Assembly (NCBI GenBank): GCA_021851405.1
Contig: JAJZDW010000015.1
Coordinates: forward strand, 1 to 64,000
Origin: Pseudomonadota bacterium
GTDB taxonomy: Bacteria; Pseudomonadota; Gammaproteobacteria; Steroidobacterales; Steroidobacteraceae
Direction of reading: 5' to 3'
Length of the DNA: 64,000 nucleotides
Shown: positions 53,576-62,621 of the stretch, in pieces
How positions within the stretch are numbered: the stretch's first letter is position 1
How the letters are laid out: each line of letters begins with the position of its first letter
Position numbers and translations under genes: made by a program
Notes under the pieces: model-generated
Database searches by the model: none
What the model was told of the DNA's origin: nothing
The model's input: only the letters and a program-made list of their open reading frames with translations

Positions 53576-54058
53576 TCAGCGCGGGGCGTGCAGGTGCGCC
53601 TCGAGGAACCACAGCTGCTGGTCAGCCTCGCGCGAAACCTCCGTAAACAGATCCGCGCTGTCGGCGTCGCCGAGCCGCGCCGCCGCGTCGATGTCGGCGC
53701 GCACGTTGCGCCCGAAGGCCGCGAGCGCCGTGGCCAGCGCCTCGAGGTGCGCCATACCCTCGACGATCTGCTCAGGGTAGCTCTTCAGGGTCGTGGCGCG
53801 CGACACGGCGGCCAGGGTTCCGCCCGCGGTCCCGCCGAGGGCGGTCACGCGCTCCGCGAGACCATCGACGTGCGCTTCGATCTGCTCGGCGATCTGGTCG
53901 AACAGCTCGTGCAATGCGATGAAATTCGGTCCCTTGACGTTCCAGTGCGCATGCTTGCTCTGCAGCGCCAGATCGATGGCGTCGGCGAGCCGTGCATTGA
54001 GCAGACGGATCACCTGGGTGCGGGTGTCGGCGGGAAGATCGTTGCGGGTCGCGAACAT
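53576..54058 (-). CDS. dps: Dps-family DNA-binding/ferritin-like protein
   Basis: A 160-residue mini-ferritin that oxidises and stores iron with peroxide and shields DNA in stress. The inter-subunit ferroxidase ligands are in KHAHWNVKGPNFIALHELF and DQIAEQIEAHVDGLAERV. The N-terminus is short and only lightly basic, so DNA binding may be weak. AGGAG precedes the ATG. A TACTAAT -10-like element lies upstream near 54118-54124. The gene is divergent from mdh by 212 bases; nothing else is seen in that gap except a TAGAAT element for mdh. Confidence 0.95.
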   Translation of the reverse strand: MFATRNDLPADTRTQVIRLLNARLADAIDLALQSKHAHWNVKGPNFIALHELFDQIAEQIEAHVDGLAERVTALGGTAGGTLAAVSRATTLKSYPEQIVEGMAHLEALATALAAFGRNVRADIDAAARLGDADSADLFTEVSREADQQLWFLEAHLHAPR

Positions 54059-54232
54059 GGCGTGCTCCTCAGTCGCTGTGGGTCAGCGCCCCGGGGCGGC
54101 GGATCACGCGTCGGCTCCATTAGTATGACGGTTCGCCGCGCCGCGAAGCGGGTGAGGCTGTTGTAGCACCCGGGAATTGCCGCGCACCAATCGCTGGTTC
54201 GGATCAGGATGATAAAGCGCGTCTATCGGCGC

Positions 54233-54238
54233 TAGAAT
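54233..54238 (+). promoter_or_regulatory. Candidate -10 element of mdh
   Basis: TAGAAT lies 33 bases before the mdh ATG, with a poor -35 match (TGATAA at 54209-54214). The same hexamer occurs before argS, so it may be a common -10 form in this genome. Confidence 0.3.
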
Positions 54239-54270
54239 TGCAGGCTTTCCCCGTACGGATCACTCGCACC

Positions 54271-55251
54271 ATGAAACCCGCAATGAACGTCGCGATCACC
54301 GGCGCTGCCGGCCAGATCGGCTATGCCCTCGCCTTTCGCGTGGCCTCCGGAGCGCTGCTCGGCCCGGATCAGCCCATCAACCTGCACCTGCTCGAGGTCA
54401 CTCCGGCGCTGCAGGCGCTGAACGGCGTGGTCATGGAGCTCGCCGACTGCGCATTCCCCGGACTGAATAAGATCATCGCGACGGACGACGCCAAGGTCGC
54501 ATTTCGCGACTGCCACGTGGCGCTGCTGGTGGGCGCGCGGCCGCGCGGACCGGGCATGGAGCGCAAGGACCTGTTGCTCGCCAATGCGCAGATCTTCTCC
54601 GCGCAGGGCAAGGCCCTGAACGAAGCCGCCGACCGCAACGTCAAGGTGCTGGTCGTGGGCAACCCGGCGAACACCAACGCGCTGATCGCGCGGGCCAATG
54701 CCAAGGATCTGAACCCGCGCAATTTCACGGCGATGACGCGCCTCGATCACAATCGCGCGCTCTCGCAGCTGGCCGAGAAGACCGGCACGCACGTGCTCGA
54801 CATTCACCGCATGACGATCTGGGGCAATCACTCCGCGACGCAGTACCCGGACATCAGCCACGCGCTCGTCGGCGGCAAGGCGGCGCCGTCCCTGGTGGAC
54901 GCATCCTGGGTCGAGCAGACGTTCATCCCGCAGGTCCAGCAACGCGGCGCGGCGATCATCAAGGCGCGCGGCGCCTCCTCGGCCGCCTCGGCCGCCTCGG
55001 CCGCGATCGACCACATCCACACCTGGGTGCACGGCACGGCCGAGGGCGACTGGGTGAGCATGGCGGTGCCCTCCGACGGCAGCTACGGCATCCCTGAGGG
55101 CGTGATCTATTCGTATCCCGTGACCACGCGCAACGGGGCGTACCAGATCGTTCAGGGCCTGGACATCAGCCCCGTCAGCCGCAAGCGCATGGACGCAACG
55201 CTCGCGGAACTGCACGAGGAACGCGACGGCGTGAAGTCACTCCTCGGCTGA
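54271..55251 (+). CDS. mdh: Malate dehydrogenase
   Basis: A 326-residue NAD-dependent enzyme of the citrate cycle, of the cytosolic-type branch (about 328 residues) found in Xanthomonas, Burkholderia and relatives rather than the E. coli type. NAD-binding [20 protein letters not shown], substrate arginines in [24 protein letters not shown], and the catalytic histidine region [11 protein letters not shown] are present. The ATG giving [11 protein letters not shown] is preferred to a TTG 33 bases upstream. A short 9-base tandem repeat inside the gene encodes the SAASAASAA segment, a normal part of the family. Confidence 0.96.
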   Translation: MKPAMNVAITGAAGQIGYALAFRVASGALLGPDQPINLHLLEVTPALQALNGVVMELADCAFPGLNKIIATDDAKVAFRDCHVALLVGARPRGPGMERKDLLLANAQIFSAQGKALNEAADRNVKVLVVGNPANTNALIARANAKDLNPRNFTAMTRLDHNRALSQLAEKTGTHVLDIHRMTIWGNHSATQYPDISHALVGGKAAPSLVDASWVEQTFIPQVQQRGAAIIKARGASSAASAASAAIDHIHTWVHGTAEGDWVSMAVPSDGSYGIPEGVIYSYPVTTRNGAYQIVQGLDISPVSRKRMDATLAELHEERDGVKSLLG

Positions 55252-55289
55252 CCGCCCCACCCCTGCGCCCCCTCGCAGCGCAGACCGAT

Positions 55290-55316
55290 GCGGGCCCGGA
55301 CGTCGTTCGGGCCCGC
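55290..55316 (+). terminator. Hairpin terminator after mdh
   Basis: A perfect 9-bp stem, GCGGGCCCG (55290-55298) with CGGGCCCGC (55308-55316), and a nine-base loop, 38 bases after the mdh stop. No T-run follows. Confidence 0.55.
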
Positions 55317-55420
55317 CGCTGCGCCGCGGCGGCGGCCCGCCCCCCGTGGGGCCGGAAAACCGCTATAGTGCAGTGGCGCCGTTCCATAATTCTTCGACAA
55401 CTCGGCACGAAGGAGCTTCC

Positions 55421-57964
55421 ATGCTGGGTGCACTCCTTGCGCTCGTCGCCGCCGCCGCCATCGGCTATGCCGTGACCCAGGCCGGCGGCGTCATCACCTT
55501 GATCCTCATCGTCGCGGTGCTCTACCTGGCCTACCGCCGACTCTCGCTGCTCGCCTTCACCGCCACGTTCACCGTGCTGCTGGCGGCCTACAGCTACCTC
55601 GGAGCGCACAACGCCGCGGCGGCGACCTGGAAAGGGTTCCTCTGGCTGTCGCTCGCGACGCTGTGGCTGCTCAACCTGCGCTGGCTGCGCAAGGCGCTGA
55701 TCACTCGGCCGTTCATGAAAGCCTACCGGCGGCTGCTGCCCTCGATGTCGCAGACCGAGCGCGAGGCACTCGAGGCCGGCACGGTGTGGTGGGACGGGGA
55801 GCTCTTCACCGGCGCGCCCCAGTGGTCGAAGCTGCTCAGCGCGCGGGCCCCGCAGCTCAGTGCCGAGGAGCAGGCGTTTCTCGACGGCCCGTGCGAAGAA
55901 CTGTGCCGCATGCTCGATGACTGGAACATCACGCACGAACGCGGCGATCTGCCGCCGCACGTGTGGGAGTACATCAAGGCACGCGGCTTCTTCGCCATGA
56001 TCATTCCGAAACGCTACGGCGGCCTGGAGTTCTCCGCCTTTGCGCACTCGTGCGTGTTGACCAAGATCGCCAGTCGCAGCGCCACGGCCTCCTCCACCAT
56101 CGCGGTGCCGAACTCGCTCGGACCGGCCGAGCTGCTGAACCATTACGGCACCGAGGAGCAGAAGGAGCACTACCTGCCGCGGCTCGCGCGCGGGGAAGAG
56201 GTGCCGTGCTTCGCCCTGACCGGCCCACGCGCCGGCTCCGACGCCGCCTCCATTCCCGACACCGGCGTGGTCTGCCACGGACAATGGCAGGGCCGTGAAG
56301 TGCTCGGCATGCGACTGAATTTCTCCAAGCGATATATCACGCTCGCGCCGATCGCGACGGTCATCGGCCTGGCGTTTCGGCTGTTCGATCCGCAGCAGCT
56401 GCTCGGCGGGGAAACCGATCTCGGCATCACCTGTGCGCTGATCCCGCGCGAAACGTCCGGCATCAGCATCGGCCGGCGACACTTCCCCTCCAACATCCCA
56501 TTTCAGAACGGGCCGGTGCACGGCCGCGACGTGTTCGTGCCGCTCGATTTCATCATCGGCGGTCCGAAGATGATCGGCGCGGGCTGGCGCATGCTGGTCG
56601 AGCAACTCTCGGTCGGACGGTGCATCTCACTGCCTTCCAATGCCACCGGGGGCGCCAAGGCGGGCGTGTGGGCGAGCGGCGCCTATGCGCGCATCCGCCG
56701 CCAGTTCAACATGCCGGTCGGCCGTTTCGAGGGCGTCGAGTCGGTGCTCGCGCGCATGGCGGGCCTCACCTACACCATGGATGCCGCACGCTCGGTCACG
56801 GCGGGCGCCATCGATGGCGGGGAGAAGCCGTCCGTGCCCTCGGCGATGCTGAAGTATCACGTCACCGAAATGGGCCGCCAGGTTGCCAATGACGCCATGG
56901 ACGTGCACGGCGGCAAGGGGATCTGTCTCGGCCCGAAGAACTACCTCGGCCGCAGCTACCAGGCGGTACCGGTGACGATCACCGTCGAGGGCGCGAACAT
57001 CCTCACGCGCAGCCTGATCATCTTCGGCCAGGGCGCGGTCCGCTGCCATCCGTTCGTGCTGCGCGAGATGAATGCTGCGCGTAATCCCGATCACGCCCGC
57101 GGCCTCGAGGAGTTCGACCGTGCGCTGTTCGGCCACATCGGCTTCACGATTTCCAATGCGGTACGCTCACTCATCATGGCGCTGACGCATGCGCGCTTCA
57201 CGCGCTCGCCGGTGAGCGGACCGACGGCGCGCTACTACCAACACATCGTGCGCTTCAGCGCCTCGTTCGCCTTCACGGTCGACGTCGCGATGCTCACCCT
57301 CGGCGGTTATCTGAAGAAGAAGGAAAATCTCTCCGCCCGGCTCGGCGACGTGCTCTCGGCGATGTATCTGGCCTCGATGGTGCTGAAGCATCACGAGAAT
57401 CAGGGTAGCCCGGAGGAGGACCTGCCGATCGTGGAGTGGGCTTGCCGCAACCTGCTCTATCATGCCCAGGAACAGCTGCACGGCTTTCTGCGCAACTTCC
57501 CCAATCGGATGCTCGCCGGGCTGATGCGCACGGTCGTCTTCCCGCGCGGACGGCACTACTCGGCACCCTCCGACCGGCTCGGCCGCCAGGTCGCCGAGCG
57601 GCTCACGCAGCCCTCGCAGAGCCGCCGACGCCTCGGTCAGTACATCTACACGACCGTGGAGCCCGGCAACCCGCTCGGGCTGCTCGAGGAGGCGCTCGAA
57701 CTCGCCCTCGTCATGGAGCCGCTCGAGAAGCGCATCCGCGTCGAGGGGGTCAAGACCGGTCGGGTGAGCGCACTCGATCTGCCCGGGCAGATCGAGCAGG
57801 CGCTCGCCGCGGGCATCATCAGCGCGGCGGAAGCCGAAGCGCTGCGTGCCTTCGATGCCAAGGTGATGAACTTGGTGAACGTCGATGACTTCGCGCCACA
57901 CGAGCTCGGCACGCAGGCGCAGCCGGACTACCCAGTGAGTGCGACCGCCACTGCGCTGGCATGA
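55421..57964 (+). CDS. fadE: Acyl-CoA dehydrogenase, FadE type
   Basis: An 847-residue membrane-associated flavoenzyme for the first step of fatty acid beta-oxidation. Two or three N-terminal hydrophobic segments (about 3-22, 25-48, 62-85) precede the dehydrogenase core: AFCLTGP-like FALTGPRAGSDAASIPDTG, GGKGICLGPKNYLGRSYQ, and VTITVEGANILTRSLIIFGQ. The long C-terminal domain specific to FadE is complete. AAGGAG before the ATG fixes the start. Its stop overlaps the next gene by 4 bases (ATGA). With the FadI-like thiolase it shows that the organism can use fatty acids. Confidence 0.95.
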   Translation: MLGALLALVAAAAIGYAVTQAGGVITLILIVAVLYLAYRRLSLLAFTATFTVLLAAYSYLGAHNAAAATWKGFLWLSLATLWLLNLRWLRKALITRPFMKAYRRLLPSMSQTEREALEAGTVWWDGELFTGAPQWSKLLSARAPQLSAEEQAFLDGPCEELCRMLDDWNITHERGDLPPHVWEYIKARGFFAMIIPKRYGGLEFSAFAHSCVLTKIASRSATASSTIAVPNSLGPAELLNHYGTEEQKEHYLPRLARGEEVPCFALTGPRAGSDAASIPDTGVVCHGQWQGREVLGMRLNFSKRYITLAPIATVIGLAFRLFDPQQLLGGETDLGITCALIPRETSGISIGRRHFPSNIPFQNGPVHGRDVFVPLDFIIGGPKMIGAGWRMLVEQLSVGRCISLPSNATGGAKAGVWASGAYARIRRQFNMPVGRFEGVESVLARMAGLTYTMDAARSVTAGAIDGGEKPSVPSAMLKYHVTEMGRQVANDAMDVHGGKGICLGPKNYLGRSYQAVPVTITVEGANILTRSLIIFGQGAVRCHPFVLREMNAARNPDHARGLEEFDRALFGHIGFTISNAVRSLIMALTHARFTRSPVSGPTARYYQHIVRFSASFAFTVDVAMLTLGGYLKKKENLSARLGDVLSAMYLASMVLKHHENQGSPEEDLPIVEWACRNLLYHAQEQLHGFLRNFPNRMLAGLMRTVVFPRGRHYSAPSDRLGRQVAERLTQPSQSRRRLGQYIYTTVEPGNPLGLLEEALELALVMEPLEKRIRVEGVKTGRVSALDLPGQIEQALAAGIISAAEAEALRAFDAKVMNLVNVDDFAPHELGTQAQPDYPVSATATALA

Positions 57965-58938
57965 ACACGGCGATCGAGTCCACCCCGCCCGTCGCCCACG
58001 ACGGCGCGATCTGCGCACGCGGCGCGGGACTGACCTGCGAGAACTGCGCTGCGGCGCTGGTCGGACCGTACTGCAGCGCGTGCGGGCAGCGTCACCACGA
58101 ACACCCGGTCCATTCCTTCTGGCATTTCCTGCAGGAGGCCACCGAGGACCTGACGCATGCGGACTCGCGGCTGTGGCTGACGCTGCGCGCGCTGCTGTTT
58201 CGGCCCGGATCGCTGACCCGGGAGTTTCTCGACGGGCGGCGCGCGCGCTACCTGCCGCCGGTGCGGCTGTACCTGGTGGTGAGCCTGCTGTTCTTTTTCG
58301 TCACGGGACTCGTCACCTCGCTCGGGCCGCGCACCGGCGTCACCGTGGTGCGCAACGGCAAGGACTTTCACATGGCGGTGGCGCCACTCGGCGCGGCGGG
58401 CGCGCGCCCGCTCGCCACTGCGCTCGCGCCCACGCCGAGCTCCATGTGCGCACCGGTGAGCGCGTATGGGGCACGAATCTCGCCGTGGCTCGCGGATCGA
58501 GTCGATCACAGCTGCCTCGCGGTGGCGGCCCGGGGCGGTGTCGGGCGATTCGTCGCGGCGCTCGAGCGCAACTACGAGCGCGCGATGTTCCTGCTGTTGC
58601 CGCTGCTCGCCCTCGCCATGGTGCCTCTGTTCCTGCAGCCGCGCCGTTACTACGTCGAGCATCTGCTGTTCCTGGTGCACAACCACGCGTTCCTGTTCGT
58701 GATGTTCGGCCTCCTGGAGCTGGTCAACCTGCTCAGTGCCCCTCAGGCCTTACTCGGCCTGGTGAATTTCATCGTCACACTCGCGATTCCCGTCTACTAC
58801 TACCTGGCGATGCGACGCGTGTATGGACAGAGCCCGGCGTGGACGCTCGGGAAGATGACCGGACTCGCCACCGCGTACCTGTTCATCGGCCTGACGGTGC
58901 TTGCCGGCACCGTGGCCTATAGCTTTCTGTCACTCTGA
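57961..58938 (+). CDS. DUF3667 membrane protein with zinc-ribbon-like N-terminus
   Basis: A 325-residue protein of unknown function. An N-terminal zinc-ribbon-like motif (CENCAAALVGPYCSACGQRH) is followed by HSFWHFLQEATEDLTHADSR, the DUF3667 signature, and at least four membrane spans (VRLYLVVSLLFFFVTGL, AMFLLLPLLALAMVPLFL, FLFVMFGLLELVNLL, FIVTLAIPVYYYLAM). The ATG overlaps the fadE stop by 4 bases, and dinB follows after 25 bases. No function is known for the family. Confidence 0.87.
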   Translation: MNTAIESTPPVAHDGAICARGAGLTCENCAAALVGPYCSACGQRHHEHPVHSFWHFLQEATEDLTHADSRLWLTLRALLFRPGSLTREFLDGRRARYLPPVRLYLVVSLLFFFVTGLVTSLGPRTGVTVVRNGKDFHMAVAPLGAAGARPLATALAPTPSSMCAPVSAYGARISPWLADRVDHSCLAVAARGGVGRFVAALERNYERAMFLLLPLLALAMVPLFLQPRRYYVEHLLFLVHNHAFLFVMFGLLELVNLLSAPQALLGLVNFIVTLAIPVYYYLAMRRVYGQSPAWTLGKMTGLATAYLFIGLTVLAGTVAYSFLSL

Positions 58939-58963
58939 GCCTCACCGACAGGCCCGTGCCGTC

Positions 58964-60121
58964 GTGATCCGCTCGATCCTCCATGTCGACATGGACGCGT
59001 TTTTCGCCTCGGTGGAGCAGCACGACCGGCCCGAGCTCGCCGGCCTGCCGGTGGTGGTCGGCCACGCCGGCGCACGCGGGGTGGTCGCTGCGGCGAGTTA
59101 TGAAGTACGTCGCTTCGGGGTGCGCTCGGCGATGCCGATGGGCACCGCGCTCAGGTTGTGCCCCGATGCGATCTGTGTTCCGCCGCGCATGGCGCGCTAC
59201 CGCGAGGTCTCTGCGCAGGTATTCGCGGTGTTCCGGGAATTCACCCCGTTGGTGCAGGGCCTGTCGGTGGACGAAGCATTCCTCGACGTCACCGGCAGCG
59301 TACAGCTGCTCGGCGAGCCGCCCGCCATCGCCCGGCGCATCAAAGAAGAAATCCGCGCACGCACCGGACTGAGCGCCTCGGTGGGCGTCGCGCCGAACAA
59401 GCTGGTCGCGAAGATCGCCTCGGACCTGGACAAGCCCGATGGGCTCACGGTCGTGCCGCTCGAGCGGGTGCGCGAGGTGCTCGATCCGCTGTCGGTGCGC
59501 CGCCTGCCCGGTCTCGGCCGCAAACTCGGCGAGAAGGTCGAGGCCGCCGGACTGCGGACGCTGCGCGAGCTGCGCACCGCGCCGGATGCGCGGCTGTGGC
59601 CCCTGTTCGGACCCGATACGCCGCGGATGCGCGCGCGGGCCGCCGGGATCGACGAGCGGCCCGTGGTGAGCGAGACCGAGGAGAAATCCCTCAGTGCCGA
59701 GGACACGTTCGAGCGCGATCTGGCGCAGCCGCGCGAACTCGAGGCCCACCTGGCCCGCTTGGCGGACAAGGCCTGCGAGCGGTTGCGCCGCAAGGGGTGG
59801 GTGAGCGGGCGCGTCGGGGTGAAGATCCGCAGCCACGATTTCTCGACGTTCACCCGCCAGCGTGCCCTCGCCCCACCCACCCAGGACGGACGTGCCATCC
59901 GTGAGGTGACGCGCGAGCTGCTGCGGCGCTGGCTCGCCGAGCATCGGGGTGCGAAACTGCGCCTGCTCGGCGTGACCCTCGCGGACCTGTCGCCGGCGAC
60001 GCAAATGGGTTTGTTCGAACAGTCGGCGGCGGGCGGCGATGCCCGACTCGATGCGGCGCTCGACCAGGTCCGCGAGCGCTTCGGCAGCCGCGCGCTGCGC
60101 CGGGGAAACTTGCTGGATTAG
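58964..60121 (+). CDS. dinB: DNA polymerase IV (Y family)
   Basis: A 385-residue translesion polymerase. Catalytic residues are in ILHVDMDAFFASVEQHDRP and LSVDEAFLDVTG, with the steric region VVAAASYEVRRFGVRSAMPMG. The little finger domain ends before TQMGLFEQ, which resembles the beta-clamp binding motif. The start is a GTG giving VIRSILHVDMD. The gene lies inside a tight run after DUF3667 and 10 bases before gspA. I see no LexA-like box directly upstream, unlike many dinB genes. Confidence 0.94.
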   Translation: MIRSILHVDMDAFFASVEQHDRPELAGLPVVVGHAGARGVVAAASYEVRRFGVRSAMPMGTALRLCPDAICVPPRMARYREVSAQVFAVFREFTPLVQGLSVDEAFLDVTGSVQLLGEPPAIARRIKEEIRARTGLSASVGVAPNKLVAKIASDLDKPDGLTVVPLERVREVLDPLSVRRLPGLGRKLGEKVEAAGLRTLRELRTAPDARLWPLFGPDTPRMRARAAGIDERPVVSETEEKSLSAEDTFERDLAQPRELEAHLARLADKACERLRRKGWVSGRVGVKIRSHDFSTFTRQRALAPPTQDGRAIREVTRELLRRWLAEHRGAKLRLLGVTLADLSPATQMGLFEQSAAGGDARLDAALDQVRERFGSRALRRGNLLD

Positions 60122-60131
60122 TCGGTGCCCG

Positions 60132-61781
60132 ATGTACCTGTCGTTCTTCGGTCTCAACGAGAAGCCTTTCTCGATCACTCCGGATCCGCGCTACCTCTTC
60201 CTGAGCGAGCGGCATGCCGAGGCCATGGCCCACCTGCTGTACGGGATCCGCGAGGCCGGGGGATTCATCCAGCTCACCGGCGAGGTGGGCACGGGCAAGA
60301 CCACGATCGTGCGCTCGCTGCTGGCACAGACGCCGGAGAACACGGAGATCGCGCTGATCCTCAATCCGCGCATGACCGCTCCGGAGTTCCTGCTCACGCT
60401 CTGCGAGGAGCTCGGGATCGGTGTGCCGAATGAGGCCACAGGCAGCCTGAAGGACTTAGTGGACGTCCTCAATGCGTACCTGTTGCGCGCCCATGCCGCC
60501 GGCAAGCGCGTGGTGCTCGTGGTCGATGAGGCGCAGAACCTTGCCCCCGACGTGCTCGAGCAGGTGCGTCTGCTGACTAACCTCGAGACCAACACGCAGA
60601 AACTCCTGCAGATCATCCTGATCGGCCAGCCGGAACTGCGCGAACTGCTGGATCGACTCGAACTGCGCCAGCTGGCGCAGCGCATCACCGGCCGCTATCA
60701 CCTCGACCCGCTCAGCACGCCGGAAACGGCCGCGTACGTGCGCCACCGCCTGCGCGTTGCGGGGGCCACCAGCGAGATCTTCAGCCGGCGGGCCCTGCAG
60801 AGGATCCATCGGCTCTCCGGCGGCGTGCCGCGCCTGATCAACATCCTCTGCGACCGCGCCCTGCTCGGCGGCTATTCGCTCGACCGCCACCAGGTCACCG
60901 GCGCGCTGGTGCGCCAAGCGGGCGTGGAGGTCTTCGGTCGCCGCGCCGCGCGGTCCTGGCCGCTCTGGGCCGGCATCGCGGCCGTGGCGACGCTGCTCGG
61001 TGCCGCGGGGGTCGCGTTCTGGCGCCTCGGTCCGGCCCTGCCGACGATCAGCACCGCACGCCCGCACCTGCAGCGCCGCCTGCCGCCGGCGCACCTGCCG
61101 GCCGTTCATCCGCACCCGCCCCGCGCTGCGCTGCGCGCCGCGCGGACGTCCGTTTCGCTCCAGGGACTGCTCACCCGCTTTGGCGGCCAGGCCAGCGCAC
61201 CAGCGGCCTACGCCCGGCTGCTGAGCCTGTGGGGCCTGCAGGACCCCCCGGGCCCCCATCCCTGCCAGCAAGCTGCGCAGCACGGCCTGGTGTGCGTCAA
61301 GGGCCAGGGCTCCCTCGGCGAGCTGCGTCTGTACAACCGCCCCGCGATCCTGCTGCTGACCGATGCGGCCGGCCAGACCTACCACGTCGTCCTGCAGCAC
61401 CTGGATCCGTCGCATGCGACCGTGGATCTCGGGCCGGCGCCCTCCCGGGTGCGGCGCACGGCGCTCTCGAGGGCATGGCTCGGACGCTACGTGCTCCTGT
61501 GGCGGCCGCCAGACGGTCGACTGCGCACCCTCTCGAGCGGCATGCGCGGCGCCGGGGTGCGCTGGCTGCGCAGCAGCCTGCTGCGCCTGGACGGGATGCC
61601 CTCGAGCAGCCCCCCGGGCACCGTGTACGATTCGGGCCTGGTGCGGCGGGTGCGCCGCTTCCAGCGCTCCCACGGCCTGGCGGTGGACGGCATCGCAGGG
61701 GTGCAGACTCAGATGGCGATCTCCGGCGCGCTCCCCGACCCGCATTCACCGCTGCTCGCGGCGCAGCACAACGGCGGCTGA
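60132..61781 (+). CDS. gspA: GspA/ExeA-type secretion ATPase with peptidoglycan-binding domain
   Basis: A 549-residue inner-membrane protein. The cytoplasmic AAA ATPase (1-270) starts MYLSFFGLNEKPFSITPDPR, with Walker A TGEVGTGKTTIV, Walker B VVLVVDEAQNL and LIGQPELRELL. One span (about 280-300, WAGIAAVATLLGAAGVAFW) leads to a periplasmic part with a C39-peptidase-like region and a C-terminal peptidoglycan-binding domain (VRRFQRSHGLAVDGIAGVQTQ). With GspB it places the type II secretin in the outer membrane by remodelling or binding peptidoglycan. The other gsp genes are not in the window. gspB follows after 1 base. Confidence 0.92.
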   Translation: MYLSFFGLNEKPFSITPDPRYLFLSERHAEAMAHLLYGIREAGGFIQLTGEVGTGKTTIVRSLLAQTPENTEIALILNPRMTAPEFLLTLCEELGIGVPNEATGSLKDLVDVLNAYLLRAHAAGKRVVLVVDEAQNLAPDVLEQVRLLTNLETNTQKLLQIILIGQPELRELLDRLELRQLAQRITGRYHLDPLSTPETAAYVRHRLRVAGATSEIFSRRALQRIHRLSGGVPRLINILCDRALLGGYSLDRHQVTGALVRQAGVEVFGRRAARSWPLWAGIAAVATLLGAAGVAFWRLGPALPTISTARPHLQRRLPPAHLPAVHPHPPRAALRAARTSVSLQGLLTRFGGQASAPAAYARLLSLWGLQDPPGPHPCQQAAQHGLVCVKGQGSLGELRLYNRPAILLLTDAAGQTYHVVLQHLDPSHATVDLGPAPSRVRRTALSRAWLGRYVLLWRPPDGRLRTLSSGMRGAGVRWLRSSLLRLDGMPSSSPPGTVYDSGLVRRVRRFQRSHGLAVDGIAGVQTQMAISGALPDPHSPLLAAQHNGG

Positions 61782-61782
61782 C

Positions 61783-62505
61783 ATGTCATTCATCCTCGAT
61801 GCTCTGAAAAAGTCCGAGCACGCGCGCCAGCGCCAGGCGGGACCGGCGCTGTTCGAGGTCAAAGTCGTTCAGCCGCGCCGAACGGTACCGATCTGGGCCG
61901 TGGTCATCGTCCTGCTGGTCCTGATCAACGTCATGACCCTCGGCTGGATCCTGCTCGGCCGCCGGCACGCCACGCCGCCGCGGCCCGCGGCCGCCGCGGT
62001 GGCGCTCACCCGAAGCGCGAGCCCCGGACCGGCCCCCGCGCCACCATCTGACGTCATCTCCCCACCGGGTTCTGCCGCGGCACCGGCCACCCTCTCCGCG
62101 ACACCGGCGCCACCCGGCAGCGCCACGATCGGTGCCGCGACATCGGCATCCGCGGCGCCCAGCACTACGGCGGCCCCAAGCCCCGGCGCTGGAAGCCCGC
62201 CCGGCCCGGCGGATTTCGAGCCCGCGCTGCAGCCGGCGGCCAGCGCCCCCCCGAGCCGCGCCGCCCAGCCCTCGGGGTCCCTGCCCCTCTATGCGCAGAT
62301 CGCGGCCGAACCGGGCAGCACCCTGCCGCGGCTGCATCTGGATCTGCACGTCTACAGTCCGCAGCCGCGCCAGCGCTTCGTCATGATCAACATGCAGAAA
62401 CTGCGCCAGGGCGATGCGCTCGCCGATGGGGTCAGCGTGGTGCAAATCCGACCCGACGGGGTCGTGCTCTCCTACCAGGGGCGGCAGTTCCTGTTGCCGC
62501 GCTGA
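61783..62505 (+). CDS. gspB: GspB-type secretion protein
   Basis: A 240-residue bitopic protein. It starts MSFILDALKKSEHARQRQ, the family opening, then one span (about 37-57, IWAVVIVLLVLINVMTLGWIL), a long Pro/Ala/Ser linker (about 65-165) and the C-terminal GspB domain (about 180-240: LHLDLHVYSPQPRQRFVMIN, GVVLSYQGRQFLLPR). It partners GspA in type II secretin assembly. The stop is 116 bases from the kinase gene; the gap contains an inverted repeat. Confidence 0.92.
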   Translation: MSFILDALKKSEHARQRQAGPALFEVKVVQPRRTVPIWAVVIVLLVLINVMTLGWILLGRRHATPPRPAAAAVALTRSASPGPAPAPPSDVISPPGSAAAPATLSATPAPPGSATIGAATSASAAPSTTAAPSPGAGSPPGPADFEPALQPAASAPPSRAAQPSGSLPLYAQIAAEPGSTLPRLHLDLHVYSPQPRQRFVMINMQKLRQGDALADGVSVVQIRPDGVVLSYQGRQFLLPR

Positions 62506-62540
62506 GCGGCGACGCGGTCGGTGCGCATCACATAACGCCG

Positions 62541-62576
62541 GGCGGCGAATGACGTAATTCACAGAATCGCGCCGCC
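62541..62576. repeat. Inverted repeat in the gspB-kinase gap
   Basis: GGCGGCG (62541-62547) and CGCCGCC (62570-62576) flank an AT-richer 22-base segment with TGACGTAATTCA. It may be a weak terminator for gspB or an operator for the kinase gene. Confidence 0.3.
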
Positions 62577-62621
62577 GGGCGCGACAAACGGTCGGGCCTA
62601 GTCCAAGGTCCCAGACTGCGC

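Noticed and set aside
54973-55002. 9-base tandem repeat in mdh as a recent expansion
   Set aside because: It encodes the [10 protein letters not shown] segment, where related malate dehydrogenases have a very similar stretch, so it looks like normal sequence in a GC-rich codon set.
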